From SABI01 sp963676605 (GTDB lineage Bacteria > Spirochaetota > Spirochaetia > Sphaerochaetales > Sphaerochaetaceae), in assembly GCA_963676605.2 (NCBI GenBank), contig CAXXSP010000018.1:124001-188000 (forward strand): a stretch of 64,000 nucleotides of DNA, given 5' to 3'. The position numbers and the translations under genes were made by a program. The notes beneath the pieces are model-generated. The model had not been told where the DNA came from, searched no databases, and was given only the letters and a program-made list of their open reading frames with translations. The stretch's first letter is position 1; each line of letters opens with the position of its first letter. Positions 17,704 through 27,617 of this stretch are shown one piece after another.

Positions 17704-18887
17704 TCAATCCTTTCTCATGACCTGTGAGGTAAACAGATACGTGAGAATAAGGATCAGACAGGAGGTTACGATGAGTTCCGGGATCTTGAGTTCTATGTGT
17801 AAGGGATATGAAAGAAGGGGGTGCGAGGTATGAAACAGACGGATATACAGGGAATCAGCGGCGCGGAAAATAGTATCGAGATGTGTTGAGGTGAATATAC
17901 CGAGGATGAGCCCGGCAGTGACTCCTGAGAAGCTGACGATCATTGCCGTTTTCTTCAGTACACCGGAGACTTCCCGTTTCGTCATCCCTATGGACCGCAG
18001 GATTGCGATCTCTCTTCTTTTCGACTGGTAAAGCCTCAGCGTTGAATTTCGCTGATGGAAGGCGATGATCACGAACATGAGAAAGAGGAAGAGATACATG
18101 ATGACCTTCTCCAAAATCAGTGCAGAGTAGAACGGCCCGTGCAGTTCCTGCCAGGTTTTCACCTCAGCATCGCAAAGAGCGAGGTAATCTGCAGCCCGAT
18201 TTCTTTCCCGTCATTGATTCTCTTATTATCGAGGAAAATACCGTAGGTATCTTCATGCTCTTCTCCTTCCTGATAGAGGAAGGAAAGCGGAACGTATATC
18301 CTGCCTTCGTTCACTTCTTTCAGGGGAGAGGAGAACACACCGCTCACAGCCAGTTCTTTCTCCACAACGGTCAGTGCCAGTTTCTTACCTTTCGTGAGAA
18401 GAGTGAAGGTCAGGGAATCTGCTCCCCGTATCGAAAGAGAGTTCTGCAGAGGGAAGCCTACAACAGCGCCCTCGGTGAGGCTCCTGTCTGCGTACTCATC
18501 AAAAAACACACGCTGCGTGAACGGATTACTCTCAGTAAAGAATAGGTTCTCCACTCCGCGTACGAGAACCGAGGTACTCCCTGTCGCTGAAGCAACAACT
18601 CCCCGTGTCTGCCTGAAGGGATACACCTGAGAGATTCCGTCAATCTCTTCAAGGGAGCTGATCACCTCCTCGCTCGGGATTCCTGTGATCCCGGTCACTT
18701 CGAGATTGAAGGTATCGATTGTACGCAGCTGCTCTATGACCACACTCTGCAGAGAATTCATAACAGACATAATCACTATCAGGGCAGCCAGTCCCACGGC
18801 AAGTGAGCTTAAGATGAGGATACTCATCATACGGTGCCTATTTTTGCGGCTGAACGTATATCTCCAGGTAAGAGAACTCGGATACAT
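17704..18887 (-). CDS. ABC transporter permease, LolC/LolE type, frame interrupted
   Basis: Read as two overlapping frames: 18887-18159 (242 residues, first helix and periplasmic domain, ending SLFAMLR) and 18162-17704 (152 residues, opening GTG AAA ACC TGG and carrying the FtsX domain with three helices). The join falls inside the well-conserved stretch where family members read on through TWQE...F..AL.LEK, so this is one ~395-residue permease broken by one missing base, simplest as GG instead of GGG near 18162. The two parts add up to the length of the intact paralogue at 15788. GTGA overlap could allow coupled translation of two halves, but an indel is more likely. Confidence 0.8.
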
Positions 18888-19912
18888 TATTGTTCCTTAC
18901 GGTACTCAATACTGAGTATTCTCTCCCCGTCAGCGGCATAGGTCACATCCGCATACGGGTGTCCGTCCTCGAAGATGGTGACTACAGACGTGTCATCTGA
19001 ACTGTATCGCGTAGATTTCTGTGGTACGTCATCAATCCATTGAGTTTCTGTCTTTATTGTACCGGAGGTGTACCAACGCTCTATGCGTACTCTTTTCCCG
19101 TTCTGTGTGATCTCATTCGAGTGAGTGAGAATACCTGCACCATCGTATGTATAGGAGATCTCACCGGTGCGACCATCACCGTACACAGTCTTCACGCTTG
19201 AAAGTTTTCCGTCGGAAGTATAGATGCTCACGCGGGAATCTTCACCTATCTGTTCAGAAAGGATAAGGTTTCCATTCTCATCATATTCCGCCTGATACGA
19301 ATGGAACGGAATCCCATCAGTGAGGAAGGCTTCCGCCATCAGGCCGTTTTCGAGAACTTCGGTAATCACGGTTTTATCCTGATTCTGCCTGGTCACCGTC
19401 ACAAGGTTATGATCCATCGTGTAGAAGGCAAGCCTGCTCTCTCCGCTCCTGTCGATCTCCCTCGTTCCGGCAAGCGTCCCGTCAGCATGGCGATAATAGG
19501 TGGTGAGAAGAATCATCTGTCCGCCCGAGACCTCTTTTCTCTCGGTCAGCTGATCTTCGCTGTAGGAGAAGGTTATCGCGGTGTCGACACCATTGCCACC
19601 CTGTTCTATCTTCTGCAGAAGATCATCACGATATTTCCTGGTCTCCCAGGTTCCGTCGGAATAGGAAATGGAGACTTCTTTCCTGCCGTCTGTTACCTTC
19701 TGGCTTCTTGCTGCAGTTACTTCTCCGTTCCTGTAGAAGATATCTCCGTCTGAGGCAACCTCAAGGGCATACTGAGCCTTCCGGGCCTCTTCAGCTGAAA
19801 CCTTCTCGAGCGGCATCATGAGTTCGTTGGAAAGGTACCATACACTCTCAGCAGCCAGTTGAGGCAGCATCAGACAGGAGAGCAGGATTGGGACCGTCCA
19901 TCGTAGCTTCAT
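18887..19912 (-). CDS. Exported protein with YD/MORN-like beta-hairpin repeats
   Basis: 341 residues with an N-terminal signal peptide (VPILLSCLMLPQLAAES; cleavage likely near AAES). The rest consists of degenerate ~20-residue beta-hairpin repeats with Y-x-x-D/N-G cores, such as YDENGNLILSEQ, YTSDGKLSSVKT, YTYDGAGILTHS and YAADGERILSIEY. Repeats of this kind occur in spirochaete surface or periplasmic proteins; the function is unknown. It overlaps ftsY by 4 nt at its start and the permease ATG by 1 nt at its end, so it is translationally coupled to both. Confidence 0.75.
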   Translation of the reverse strand: MKLRWTVPILLSCLMLPQLAAESVWYLSNELMMPLEKVSAEEARKAQYALEVASDGDIFYRNGEVTAARSQKVTDGRKEVSISYSDGTWETRKYRDDLLQKIEQGGNGVDTAITFSYSEDQLTERKEVSGGQMILLTTYYRHADGTLAGTREIDRSGESRLAFYTMDHNLVTVTRQNQDKTVITEVLENGLMAEAFLTDGIPFHSYQAEYDENGNLILSEQIGEDSRVSIYTSDGKLSSVKTVYGDGRTGEISYTYDGAGILTHSNEITQNGKRVRIERWYTSGTIKTETQWIDDVPQKSTRYSSDDTSVVTIFEDGHPYADVTYAADGERILSIEYRKEQ

Positions 19913-20784
19913 GCGTTTATACCCACAAGTGTGTCAAGGAAGTCTTCGGTATCGAAGTCCAGCAGGTCGTCATATGATTCTCCGACACCTACGAAAGTGA
20001 TGGGGATTCCGAGTTTATCACAAATCTGGATAAGAGAACCTCCTTTCGCGGCCGAGTCATATTTAGTCAGCACGACGCCGTCGATTCCGATCGCATCATG
20101 GAACATCTGTGCCTGAGAAATACCGTTCTGTCCTGTCGTCGCATCTATCACCAGAAGTTTCCTGTAATCTTTCCCGGCCACGCCCCGTGTCCGGATGACT
20201 TTGTCGATCTTCTGCAGCTCCCGCAGCAGGTTCTCTTTATTGTGCATCCTTCCGGCTGTATCTGCAAGAACCAATTGATCTCCTTTCGCCTTTGCACTCT
20301 CTATCGCATCGAACAGGACACTCGCAGGATCACTGCTGGGTTTCTGTTTTACAATACGGGTTCCCAATCGCTGGGCATGCAGTTCAAGCTGATCAATCGC
20401 TGCCGCACGGAAGGTATCACCGGCGGCAAGAACGACCTGGTTACCCTCTTTCATAAACCGGTGCGCCATTTTCGCTATACTGGTAGTCTTACCGACGCCG
20501 TTCACTCCGAGAATGAGATAGACGGTAGGAGAGCCTTGGGAGGGATCGAGATGAAGATGCTTGACTTTCTCCCTGAGGATATCCTTCATCATGTGCTGAA
20601 GAGTATCGGGATCCTTGACTTTCTCTGTTTTCACCTTCGCTCTCAGGGCATCCGAGAGTTCCATTGCATTGGCGGCTCCGAGATCTCCTTCGATCAGGAG
20701 ATCCTCAAGGTCCTCAAAGAAGGATTCATCAATTCTCTGTATCGTGAAAAGTGCTTTTAAACGTGCACCGAAACTTTTTTTCAT
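19909..20784 (-). CDS. ftsY: Signal recognition particle receptor FtsY
   Basis: SRP-family GTPase that docks SRP-ribosome complexes at the membrane. The 291-residue NG-domain form lacks a long acidic A domain. G1 is GVNGVGKTTS; AAGDTFRAAAIDQL, ADTAGRMH (G3) and LTKYDSAAKGG (G4 and closing loop) follow. The partner gene ffh is also in this window. The C-terminus overlaps the next gene by 4 nt. Confidence 0.95.
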   Translation of the reverse strand: MKKSFGARLKALFTIQRIDESFFEDLEDLLIEGDLGAANAMELSDALRAKVKTEKVKDPDTLQHMMKDILREKVKHLHLDPSQGSPTVYLILGVNGVGKTTSIAKMAHRFMKEGNQVVLAAGDTFRAAAIDQLELHAQRLGTRIVKQKPSSDPASVLFDAIESAKAKGDQLVLADTAGRMHNKENLLRELQKIDKVIRTRGVAGKDYRKLLVIDATTGQNGISQAQMFHDAIGIDGVVLTKYDSAAKGGSLIQICDKLGIPITFVGVGESYDDLLDFDTEDFLDTLVGINA

Positions 20785-20804
20785 CTGAAATCTGTCCTTT
20801 TGTA

Positions 20805-22018
20805 TCAGTATGTGGCTGTTGTCACACTATACTTGCTTTTTACGTAATAATCAAACAGGGATCTCACGGTATCACCAGTAGAGATAAGAGCCAGAGAGTC
20901 TATCATATGTGTAAGAGGAGGATATTCGTCCTCACTCACGATGGAGAAGACTCTCGCCGTGGCGAAAAGGAGCATCGTGCGGGCAAGGGAGGTATAGAAG
21001 GAGCGCTGTTCCCGTCTGACTGTGACAGCCGGATTGAATTCCACCCTGTGCAAGGTGATCTCCCGCTGCTCGGCTGGTTCAGTGATAGTGATTCGTTCAC
21101 TGATATAGCCCTCTTTTTGGGCACTCAGAGTGAAGGGCAGACTCTGAGAAGGAAGGACGAACGGAAGAGCTCTGTTCTGGTTTCCCGAGTAGGATACCGT
21201 ACCGGAACCTTTCAGGAGCATAGGAGGAGCCGTTCGTTCCTCAAGGTTTCCGTCGATGCTGATCCATTCGTAGGGTTTGAAGGTCAAGAGTTCTTCGCGG
21301 GAATTCTGAGTCCTGTGGAAAGACGTATCAGATGTTCTCCTGGGGGAATCAGGTAGAGCTGTGCATGCTCCACCCGCTCCCCATCGATGTCGACATCAAT
21401 GCTGTGATCGAACGAGTCTACAGAAAACAGAGAGACTTCTTCGGCGTATATCGTTTTATAGAGGTGGGGAAGCACCCAGCGGGTGAAGCCTTCCTGAGAA
21501 ACATCGCTGATAAGCTGATCTGCTGTCTGTTCAGGGGAGGCGTCTCCCCGGTACATGACCCAGAGTCTTCCTATCAGGAAATTCCCGTTCTTCTTCAGAT
21601 TGATGAACACGAGAGCATCGAGCTTCTCCTTCAGCATGAGATGGCGTTTCAACAGATCAGAGGAAGAGCGGTCAAGATTCGCTGAAAGATCGACCCAGGT
21701 GATTCTTTCAGCTGATCTATCCTTCTGTTCACTCTCTTCCGGTTTCACAGATTCCGCTTTACCGGGATTGATCAGTGCAGCATGAGCTGATTCAGCGCTC
21801 TCGAGAGAGGCCTGGTAGGCATCGCTTAGAGCCATAGCCTCTATGAGCTTTCTGCTGTTGGGAGGCTGAGTGAGATAATTTGATTCAAGAGTCAGAGCTT
21901 CCTCTGAACTCAGGGAATACCCTATCCTGGCCCCGCTCAACGGAGACAGAGAAACCAGGAGGAGCAGTCCAAGGATCAGAGGGGAGAAGCTTTTCACTAC
22001 TCCTCTCCGTTCGCCCAC
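20805..22018 (-). CDS. Exported PEGA-domain-like protein, frame interrupted
   Basis: Two frames overlap by 4 nt: 22018-21284 (244 residues) and 21287-20805 (160 residues). The first has a signal sequence (FSPLILGLLLLVSLSPLSGA) and ends ...GEHLIRLSTGLRIPAKNS. The second frame, read just upstream of its TTG, continues E-L-L-TFKPYEWISIDGNLEE. A one-base loss near 21287-21295 explains the split. The second half has PEGA-like wording (LPFTLSAQKEGYISERITI), and PPGEHLIRLS before the join is also PEGA-like. A surface or periplasmic role is likely; nothing more specific can be said. Confidence 0.65.
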
Positions 22019-23104
22019 TTGAGATAGGATTCGATAAATACGGTGATATCACCATCCATGACACTTTGAATATTACCGGCCTGTTCGTTTGTCCGGTGAT
22101 CCTTCACCATCGTGTAGGGCTGGAACACATACGAGCGGATCTGGTTTCCCCAGGAGATATCTTTCTTCTCCACCGCATACTGTGCATGTTCCTTCTCCTG
22201 TTCCATTCTATAATGTTCATACAGTCTACTGGTCAGGATCTTCATCGCCATAGCCTTATTCATGTGCTGGGAACGCTCATTCTGACAGGCAACGACTATA
22301 CCAGTCTTCAGGTGCGTGATACGAACAGCAGAGTCTGTCTTGTTGACGTGCTGTCCACCTGCACCTCCTGCGCGGTAGGTATCGATACGGAGTTCCGAAG
22401 GGTCGATGTTCACTTCGACTTCGTCATCGATAACAGGAGAGGCGTATACGGAAGTGAATGAGGTATGACGCCGGTTCTGCGAGTCAAAGGGAGAAATACG
22501 TACAAGACGGTGCACTCCGGCCTCTCCTTTCAGATACCCGTAGGCGTAATCGCCCTTCACCTGCATCGTCACTGATTTCACGCCGCCCTCTGCTTCCAGA
22601 AGATCGACCACATCAACCTTATAATTGTTCCGTTCACACCATCTCATGTACATCCGCATCAGCATCTGGGCCCAGTCACAGGCTTCAGTGCCGCCTGCAC
22701 CGGAGTGAACCGTAAGGAAACAGTCTCCTTTATCGAATTTTCCGTTAAGAAGTGTTTTCAGACGAAGGGGATGGTATTTCTTTTCGATCGAGAGAATGAT
22801 TTCATCGATCTCAGCAAGATCATCACCATCCTCGAGTCCTTCTTCCTCATACAGTTCGATGAGATCAGAAGTCTCATCGATTTCATCAATGAGTTCTTTC
22901 CAGGGGGTATAGGTATCGCGAAGAGAATTCAGTTCCTTGAAGAGTGCTTCCGCCCTCTCCTTGTCGTTCCAGAATTCAGGCTCGGCTGATTCGGATTCGA
23001 GTTTCTGTATTGATTGTGCCAGCGTATCGGGGTCAAAGACGCCTCCATACGTCATAGGCTTCTTCTTTTATAGTTTCAAAAATATTCTGATGTTCGAGAT
23101 TCAT
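21997..23104 (-). CDS. prfB: Peptide chain release factor 2, with programmed +1 frameshift
   Basis: RF2 terminates translation at UGA and UAA. Frame 0 starts at ATG 23104 and encodes 23 residues ending WRRL, then meets an in-frame TGA at 23035-23033. After a +1 slip at CTT-TGA-C the main frame resumes at DPDTLAQ and runs to 21997. Family features include the GGQ motif in GGAGGQHVNKTDSAVRITH, SGAGGTEACDWAQMLMRMY and RRHTSF. The start overlaps the stop of the GH57-like gene (ATGA) and the end overlaps the PEGA gene start by 22 nt. Confidence 0.96.
23032..23046 (-). promoter_or_regulatory. prfB autoregulatory frameshift site
   Basis: On the minus strand an internal Shine-Dalgarno GGAGG (23046-23042) is followed by CGT, then CTT TGA C (23038-23032). 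The three-base distance between the SD element and the slippery CTT is the same as in the E. coli prfB site. Low RF2 favours slippage, so RF2 controls its own synthesis. Confidence 0.95.
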
Positions 23105-25023
23105 GTCGACTCCTTCTGTTTTCTTCGCGGTCTTCGGTCAATTCGCCAGCCGACCGTCCAGTGTATGCTCTCACCCGGTTCCATCGTATACTGCCAGTTG
23201 AGCAGGAAGAGCGTATGCTGATACAGCTGTTCCCTCCCCACGATGGTATCCATATGATGAGAATAGTCAAGATGCAGGAGAGAAAATCGTGTATCACAGG
23301 CGACAGAAAGGATCGTCCTGTTCACGTTATCCCCTATCCTGAAATTACTGATGCTCTTTGTGAACGGTGAATCACTGATCACCCTGTTCTTATTCGTTTC
23401 TATGCTGTACAGCTGAGATTTCTCTTCACGGGTTCCCAGAGAGAGATTCATTTCAGTGGCATAGACACCCTTGAGGTGTGAGTGTGAATTATTCCTCAAG
23501 GTATATTCCACAACGAGGGAGTTGTTCTTCAGAGAAAATTCTTTCGTGACTGATAATCGCTTGATCTGCGCATTGCAGATGATATGCTGGGAACGCTTTT
23601 CATCTATGAGCGTCTCCCACGGAGTATGCGCCGTATCTGTGACCGCCGGATGGCTTTTTGAATAACGGGAGAAGTCAAATCCGTCATACGGCAGGAGCAC
23701 ATCATGGAACGCACTCTGATAACTTCCGTCAGTGACGGCATGAAGCGATGAACGTTCAGCCTCACTCTGGTACCCGCTGAAGGTATTCACATAATTCCAG
23801 CCGGTAGGAAGGTAGTTCATCTCCTGAACCCGTGCCCCCTCGGAATGAAGGGCAACAAGCAGGTTCCGGCTCATCGAAAGTATTTCCTTCTTTCCGTCAA
23901 AGTCGAGATCTGATTCCCTGGGATAGGAAACTCCCTCATGAGAGGAGAGAAGATTTTCAGCCTCATTCAGATACCGGTAGGCATACTGCCGGTATTCTCT
24001 CCTGTAACAGCCTGCGAAGCCGTCACGCACGAACGGCGCGCCGTTCTGCGCTTTTCTGACGAGTGACTCGACTCTTTTCTTAATATCCTTGTTCTTCCTG
24101 TGAATACGGGCAAGCTCACTGACGTGATTCATCCGTCCGTAGAGGTGATTCAGTTCTTCGTACTTGGAGAACATGTCATTCACATTCATCTCCGAGTTCA
24201 GCATGGAATCATAGCCGTACCATCCCATCGGAAGATATCCTTTCGAGGTGGTGAGAGACCCGTTCGGGATGGAACTCAACAGCTTATCAGTTCCCTCCGG
24301 CTGTATGATTCTTAGATACAGCGTAGTAAAAACAGTGGAGAAGTCCTCTGAATCTGTCCTGGATGCGCCTTTCAGAAGAGCATCCAGATCCACCATGACA
24401 GCAGAGGTGGAAGAACGGAGCTCTGATTCGTATAACGTCAGGAGGTCTTCGAACTGGGCGGGAGTGAGTTTCCCCTCTCCTAACTGATGGAGGTACTCCT
24501 CAACCCGGTGTTCCATGGGAACGACTTCGATACTTTTGCCGATATCCTGCATGAGATAGGGTTCGTTGAAGTAAAGTGAGTCGTGAATCTGTGAATAGTT
24601 TGAAATGATGATTCGGTCCACCATCGAAAGATTCATGACAGAAACAAGATGAGGTGACCATGCCTGATTATAGAGCCACATGGTCTTGGGTCGTTTCTGG
24701 AACCGTTTACGGATATAGGTGGTAGTCTGCTCTATCTGCTGAGACCGGTCCTTCGGGGGAAGGAGCGAGAGAATCGCATGGTCAGAAGGACCGGTGAGCA
24801 GTTCCACCTGATCCTTCTTCACAAGATCAGCGATGAGCATATTCATCTCGGGATGATTCATCTCAAACCATTCGAGAACGGTGAGAGAGAGATACAGATG
24901 TACCTTCATCCCGGGATTCTGATAAATGGCGGTAAGCACAGGCTTATACACGCTGGAGAGAAGAGACTGAAGAATCTTCTGCGGGGTTCCGGGCGGAACC
25001 TGACTATACGCACCAAATATCAT
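23101..25023 (-). CDS. GH57-like alpha-glucanotransferase homologue, probably catalytically inactive
   Basis: 640 residues that align by eye with the GH57 4-alpha-glucanotransferase family. There is a (beta/alpha)7-like N-terminal part with LLTGPSDHAILSLLPPKDR, a helical middle and a C-terminal beta domain (DUF1926-like). Key catalytic positions are changed: the HNHQP motif reads YSQVP (6-10), and the nucleophile strand WLTERVW reads WLYNQAW, with Asn119 where the catalytic Glu should be. The acid/base region RDDGEKFG reads VDLDALLKG. It may bind glucan or have a structural or regulatory role. It is co-oriented with rnfB (17-nt gap) and overlaps prfB. Confidence 0.7.
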   Translation of the reverse strand: MIFGAYSQVPPGTPQKILQSLLSSVYKPVLTAIYQNPGMKVHLYLSLTVLEWFEMNHPEMNMLIADLVKKDQVELLTGPSDHAILSLLPPKDRSQQIEQTTTYIRKRFQKRPKTMWLYNQAWSPHLVSVMNLSMVDRIIISNYSQIHDSLYFNEPYLMQDIGKSIEVVPMEHRVEEYLHQLGEGKLTPAQFEDLLTLYESELRSSTSAVMVDLDALLKGASRTDSEDFSTVFTTLYLRIIQPEGTDKLLSSIPNGSLTTSKGYLPMGWYGYDSMLNSEMNVNDMFSKYEELNHLYGRMNHVSELARIHRKNKDIKKRVESLVRKAQNGAPFVRDGFAGCYRREYRQYAYRYLNEAENLLSSHEGVSYPRESDLDFDGKKEILSMSRNLLVALHSEGARVQEMNYLPTGWNYVNTFSGYQSEAERSSLHAVTDGSYQSAFHDVLLPYDGFDFSRYSKSHPAVTDTAHTPWETLIDEKRSQHIICNAQIKRLSVTKEFSLKNNSLVVEYTLRNNSHSHLKGVYATEMNLSLGTREEKSQLYSIETNKNRVISDSPFTKSISNFRIGDNVNRTILSVACDTRFSLLHLDYSHHMDTIVGREQLYQHTLFLLNWQYTMEPGESIHWTVGWRIDRRPRRKQKEST

Positions 25024-25040
25024 ACAGACCTGTTAACAGC

Positions 25041-25838
25041 TTAATGTGCTTCAATGATACACTTTGTAGGACAGGCTGCAGCTGCCTCTGTGATCTGTGT
25101 ATCAGGTTTTGAATAATCGCAGTGTGAGAGGAAGTCTTCTACGACACACCCTGATTCAGGGAATTTCTTCGCACAGATATTACATGCGATACAACCGACT
25201 TCACACATCTTTCTCACGACGGCACCCTTATCATGGTTGTTGCAGGCGACAACATGTGATCCTCTGTAGGGAATCATCTTGATGACGTTAGTCGGACAGA
25301 CAAGTGTACACTTCTTACAGCCGATACAGGCTTCGGGATCTACGACGATATTTCCCACTTCATTGCGAGAAATCGCATCGACAGGACAGACTTCGATACA
25401 GGAACCGAGATGATGACAACCGTATTTACAGCTTGATTCACCCTTGAAAAGGATATGAGCCGCAGAGCAGCTGTCCATACCTTCGTAATTGAAATCCTGT
25501 TTTGTCACTGCCGCGTTACCCGTACAGTGCACGAAAGCAACCATCTTTTCCTGGGCTTCGCCACCTTCAAGACCGAGAATGTTCGCTACATCAGCAACCG
25601 TCTCAGCACCGCCCGGTGAACACAACCCATTCTCTGCAGTCCCCTTCGAGAGCGCATCAGCATACCCGGAACATCCGGGATAGCCGCAGGCGCCGCAGTT
25701 TGCACCCGGGAGTATCTCAAGGATCTCCTCGGCTACGACATCTTTCTTCACTGCCAGTTTCTTGGCAGCGACAGAGAGTCCGAGACCCAGAAGCAGTCCC
25801 AGGGCTCCAATAATTAAAAAAGCAAATACTATATTCAT
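25041..25838 (-). CDS. rnfB: Rnf complex subunit RnfB
   Basis: Electron-carrying subunit of the ferredoxin:NAD oxidoreductase. One N-terminal membrane helix is followed by a 4Fe-4S cluster motif GANCGACGYPGCSGYA and then ferredoxin-type CxxCxxCxxxCP sets (CKYGCHHLGSCIEVCPVDA, CIGCKKCTLVCPTNV) and a further cysteine-rich tail (CEVGCIACNICAKKFP). The 265-residue length fits the clostridial type. It is last in the gene order CDGEAB. Confidence 0.94.
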   Translation of the reverse strand: MNIVFAFLIIGALGLLLGLGLSVAAKKLAVKKDVVAEEILEILPGANCGACGYPGCSGYADALSKGTAENGLCSPGGAETVADVANILGLEGGEAQEKMVAFVHCTGNAAVTKQDFNYEGMDSCSAAHILFKGESSCKYGCHHLGSCIEVCPVDAISRNEVGNIVVDPEACIGCKKCTLVCPTNVIKMIPYRGSHVVACNNHDKGAVVRKMCEVGCIACNICAKKFPESGCVVEDFLSHCDYSKPDTQITEAAAACPTKCIIEAH

Positions 25839-25843
25839 TCTTC

Positions 25844-26434
25844 TTATCCTAGCAGGTTTGTAAGCAGAGCTTTATCGAATGCCATGAAGGCAAGAGCCAT
25901 GAGACCGCCGCTGATGAACGCGATGGGAACTCCTGCGAATGATCTTCTCACCGGCTGCATATCAAGTTTCTCTCTAATATTACTCATGAGAACGATGGCA
26001 AGGGTGAAACCGATTCCTGCAGCGATACCGGCAACAAAAGACTGCATGAAATTATATCCTTCCGTGATATTGATCAGTGCAATACCGAGAACCGCACAGT
26101 TCGTCGTGATAAGGGGAAGGAAGATACCGAGTGCCTGGTAGAGACTCGGAGAGTTCTTCTGAATCACCATTTCCACAAACTGAACGAGCGCTGCAATGAC
26201 CAGAATGAAACTGAGTGTCTGCAGATAGGTCAGGTTGAGCGGTACAAGAAGGAAGTGATAGACGAGATAGGTAATAATTGAAGCGAGTCCCATGACGAAG
26301 GTGACTGCCATACCCATACCGATTGCTGATTCAGAATTTTTCGATACCCCGATAAACGGACAGAGTCCGAGGAACTGGGTAAGAATGAAGTTGCTGATAA
26401 AAATATATGTGATAAATAATCCTACGTAAGCCAT
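25844..26434 (-). CDS. rnfA: Rnf complex subunit RnfA
   Basis: 196-residue integral membrane subunit with six hydrophobic helices. It opens YVGLFITYIFISNFILTQFLG with the conserved LCPFIGVSK and has the mid-protein TTNCAVLG motif typical of RnfA/NqrE. Pairs with RnfE to carry electrons across the membrane. AGGGGGG lies just upstream of its ATG. Confidence 0.95.
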   Translation of the reverse strand: MAYVGLFITYIFISNFILTQFLGLCPFIGVSKNSESAIGMGMAVTFVMGLASIITYLVYHFLLVPLNLTYLQTLSFILVIAALVQFVEMVIQKNSPSLYQALGIFLPLITTNCAVLGIALINITEGYNFMQSFVAGIAAGIGFTLAIVLMSNIREKLDMQPVRRSFAGVPIAFISGGLMALAFMAFDKALLTNLLG

Positions 26435-26440
26435 CTGCTG

Positions 26441-27071
26441 TTACCCCCCTTTTCCTGTTTTCAAGCCAGGTGAAGAATCCTTTCAGGTATCCCATCAGTG
26501 CCAGAGCACCGGCGGCAAGGGTGAGAACCCGAACCGGATAGGTGTAGAGAATAGGAATTTCAATGACTCCGTCAAAACCGCCCATCGCAAACAGTGTGAT
26601 CTGTCCTGCACCGAACACTTCGCGGATAAGAGAGATCAGAAGGATAGCCAGCGTGAAGCCGACTCCCATCCCGATTGCATCGAGGAAGGAGTCGAACATC
26701 GTGTTCTTGCTTGCGAACGCTTCTGCCCGTCCGAGAATGATACAGTTTACAACGATGAGAGGAAGGAAGATACCGAGTGAGCTGTAGACACTCGGAGCAT
26801 AGGCATGCATGACCATCTGAACGATCGTGACGAAGGTTGCGATGATGACGATGTAGGCCGGGATTCTGACGCTGTTCGGGATGATGTTCTTCAGCATCGA
26901 TACCAGCAGGTTGCTGAATACGAGGACGAAGATAACACCGGCACCCATACCCAGTGCATTGACGACCTGAGTGGTGACACCGAGGGTCGGACACAGACCG
27001 AGCATGAGAATGAATACGGGATTCTCTTTGAAGAGGCCGCGTGTAATGATTGTTTTCTTTGATACTGCCAT
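26441..27071 (-). CDS. rnfE: Rnf complex subunit RnfE, end displaced by a possible indel
   Basis: RnfE/NqrD-type membrane protein. ENPVFILMLGLCPTLGVTT and LIVVNCIILGRAEAFASKN are family signatures, and LENRKRG follows the last helix. As sequenced the frame passes through six G (26449-26444 on the minus strand) and runs on to 26331, adding ~40 unrelated residues read out of frame across rnfA. With five G it would stop at TAA 26443-26441, leaving a normal C-terminus and a standard gap to rnfA. The end coordinate here assumes that correction. Confidence 0.88.
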
Positions 27072-27617
27072 CTAGTTCCCCCTTATCCCTTTCACATACT
27101 CTGAACCGTACTGCAGAGTCTTTGCAACTCCGCTGAACGTGATAGTCGAACCGCTGACGCTGTCAGCTTCTTCAGATGTAAGTTCACTCTTCTTCAAGGG
27201 AATGGAATCCTTGTTCACATACTTTTCCATATACGCGGGATCCTCGGCTTTCTTTCCGAGCCCCGGAGTCTCCGAGTTGTTCAGGAGACGTGCATCGAGG
27301 AGCTTTCCCTCCTCGGTGTAACTCGCCATGAGAGTCATGGCACCGCCATATCCGTTTCCTGTAAGAGAAAGAATGTAGCCTGCACTGCTTCCGCTCTCAT
27401 CAGTCAGGGGATACAGCGCGGTGACCGAGGGATCATCGGCTGATTCTGCTTCACCTACGGTTAAACCTGAAGCGACCTGGGCGAGTGTATTTTTAATTAC
27501 CTGTGCATCGTAGGCTGCAATGCGAGGAGCAGTGACAGCATTCACAAATGCGAGTGCCGTAGCCGCCACAGCAGCGATGAGAGCCAGCGTTATACCTGTC
27601 TTTACCATCGTTTTCAT
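27072..27617 (-). CDS. rnfG: Rnf complex subunit RnfG
   Basis: 181 residues with one N-terminal membrane helix (GITLALIAAVAATALAFVNAV) and an extracytoplasmic FMN-binding domain. The covalent FMN site is SGSTITFSG near the C-terminus, a variant of the usual SGATxTS, with Thr as acceptor. ETPGLGKKAED is also typical. It overlaps rnfD by 4 nt. Confidence 0.93.
   Translation of the reverse strand: MKTMVKTGITLALIAAVAATALAFVNAVTAPRIAAYDAQVIKNTLAQVASGLTVGEAESADDPSVTALYPLTDESGSSAGYILSLTGNGYGGAMTLMASYTEEGKLLDARLLNNSETPGLGKKAEDPAYMEKYVNKDSIPLKKSELTSEEADSVSGSTITFSGVAKTLQYGSEYVKGIRGN

Noticed and set aside
26331..26440. C-terminal extension of rnfE across the start of rnfA
   Set aside because: The extra residues are the rnfA region read out of frame; a one-base excess in the G run explains it better.
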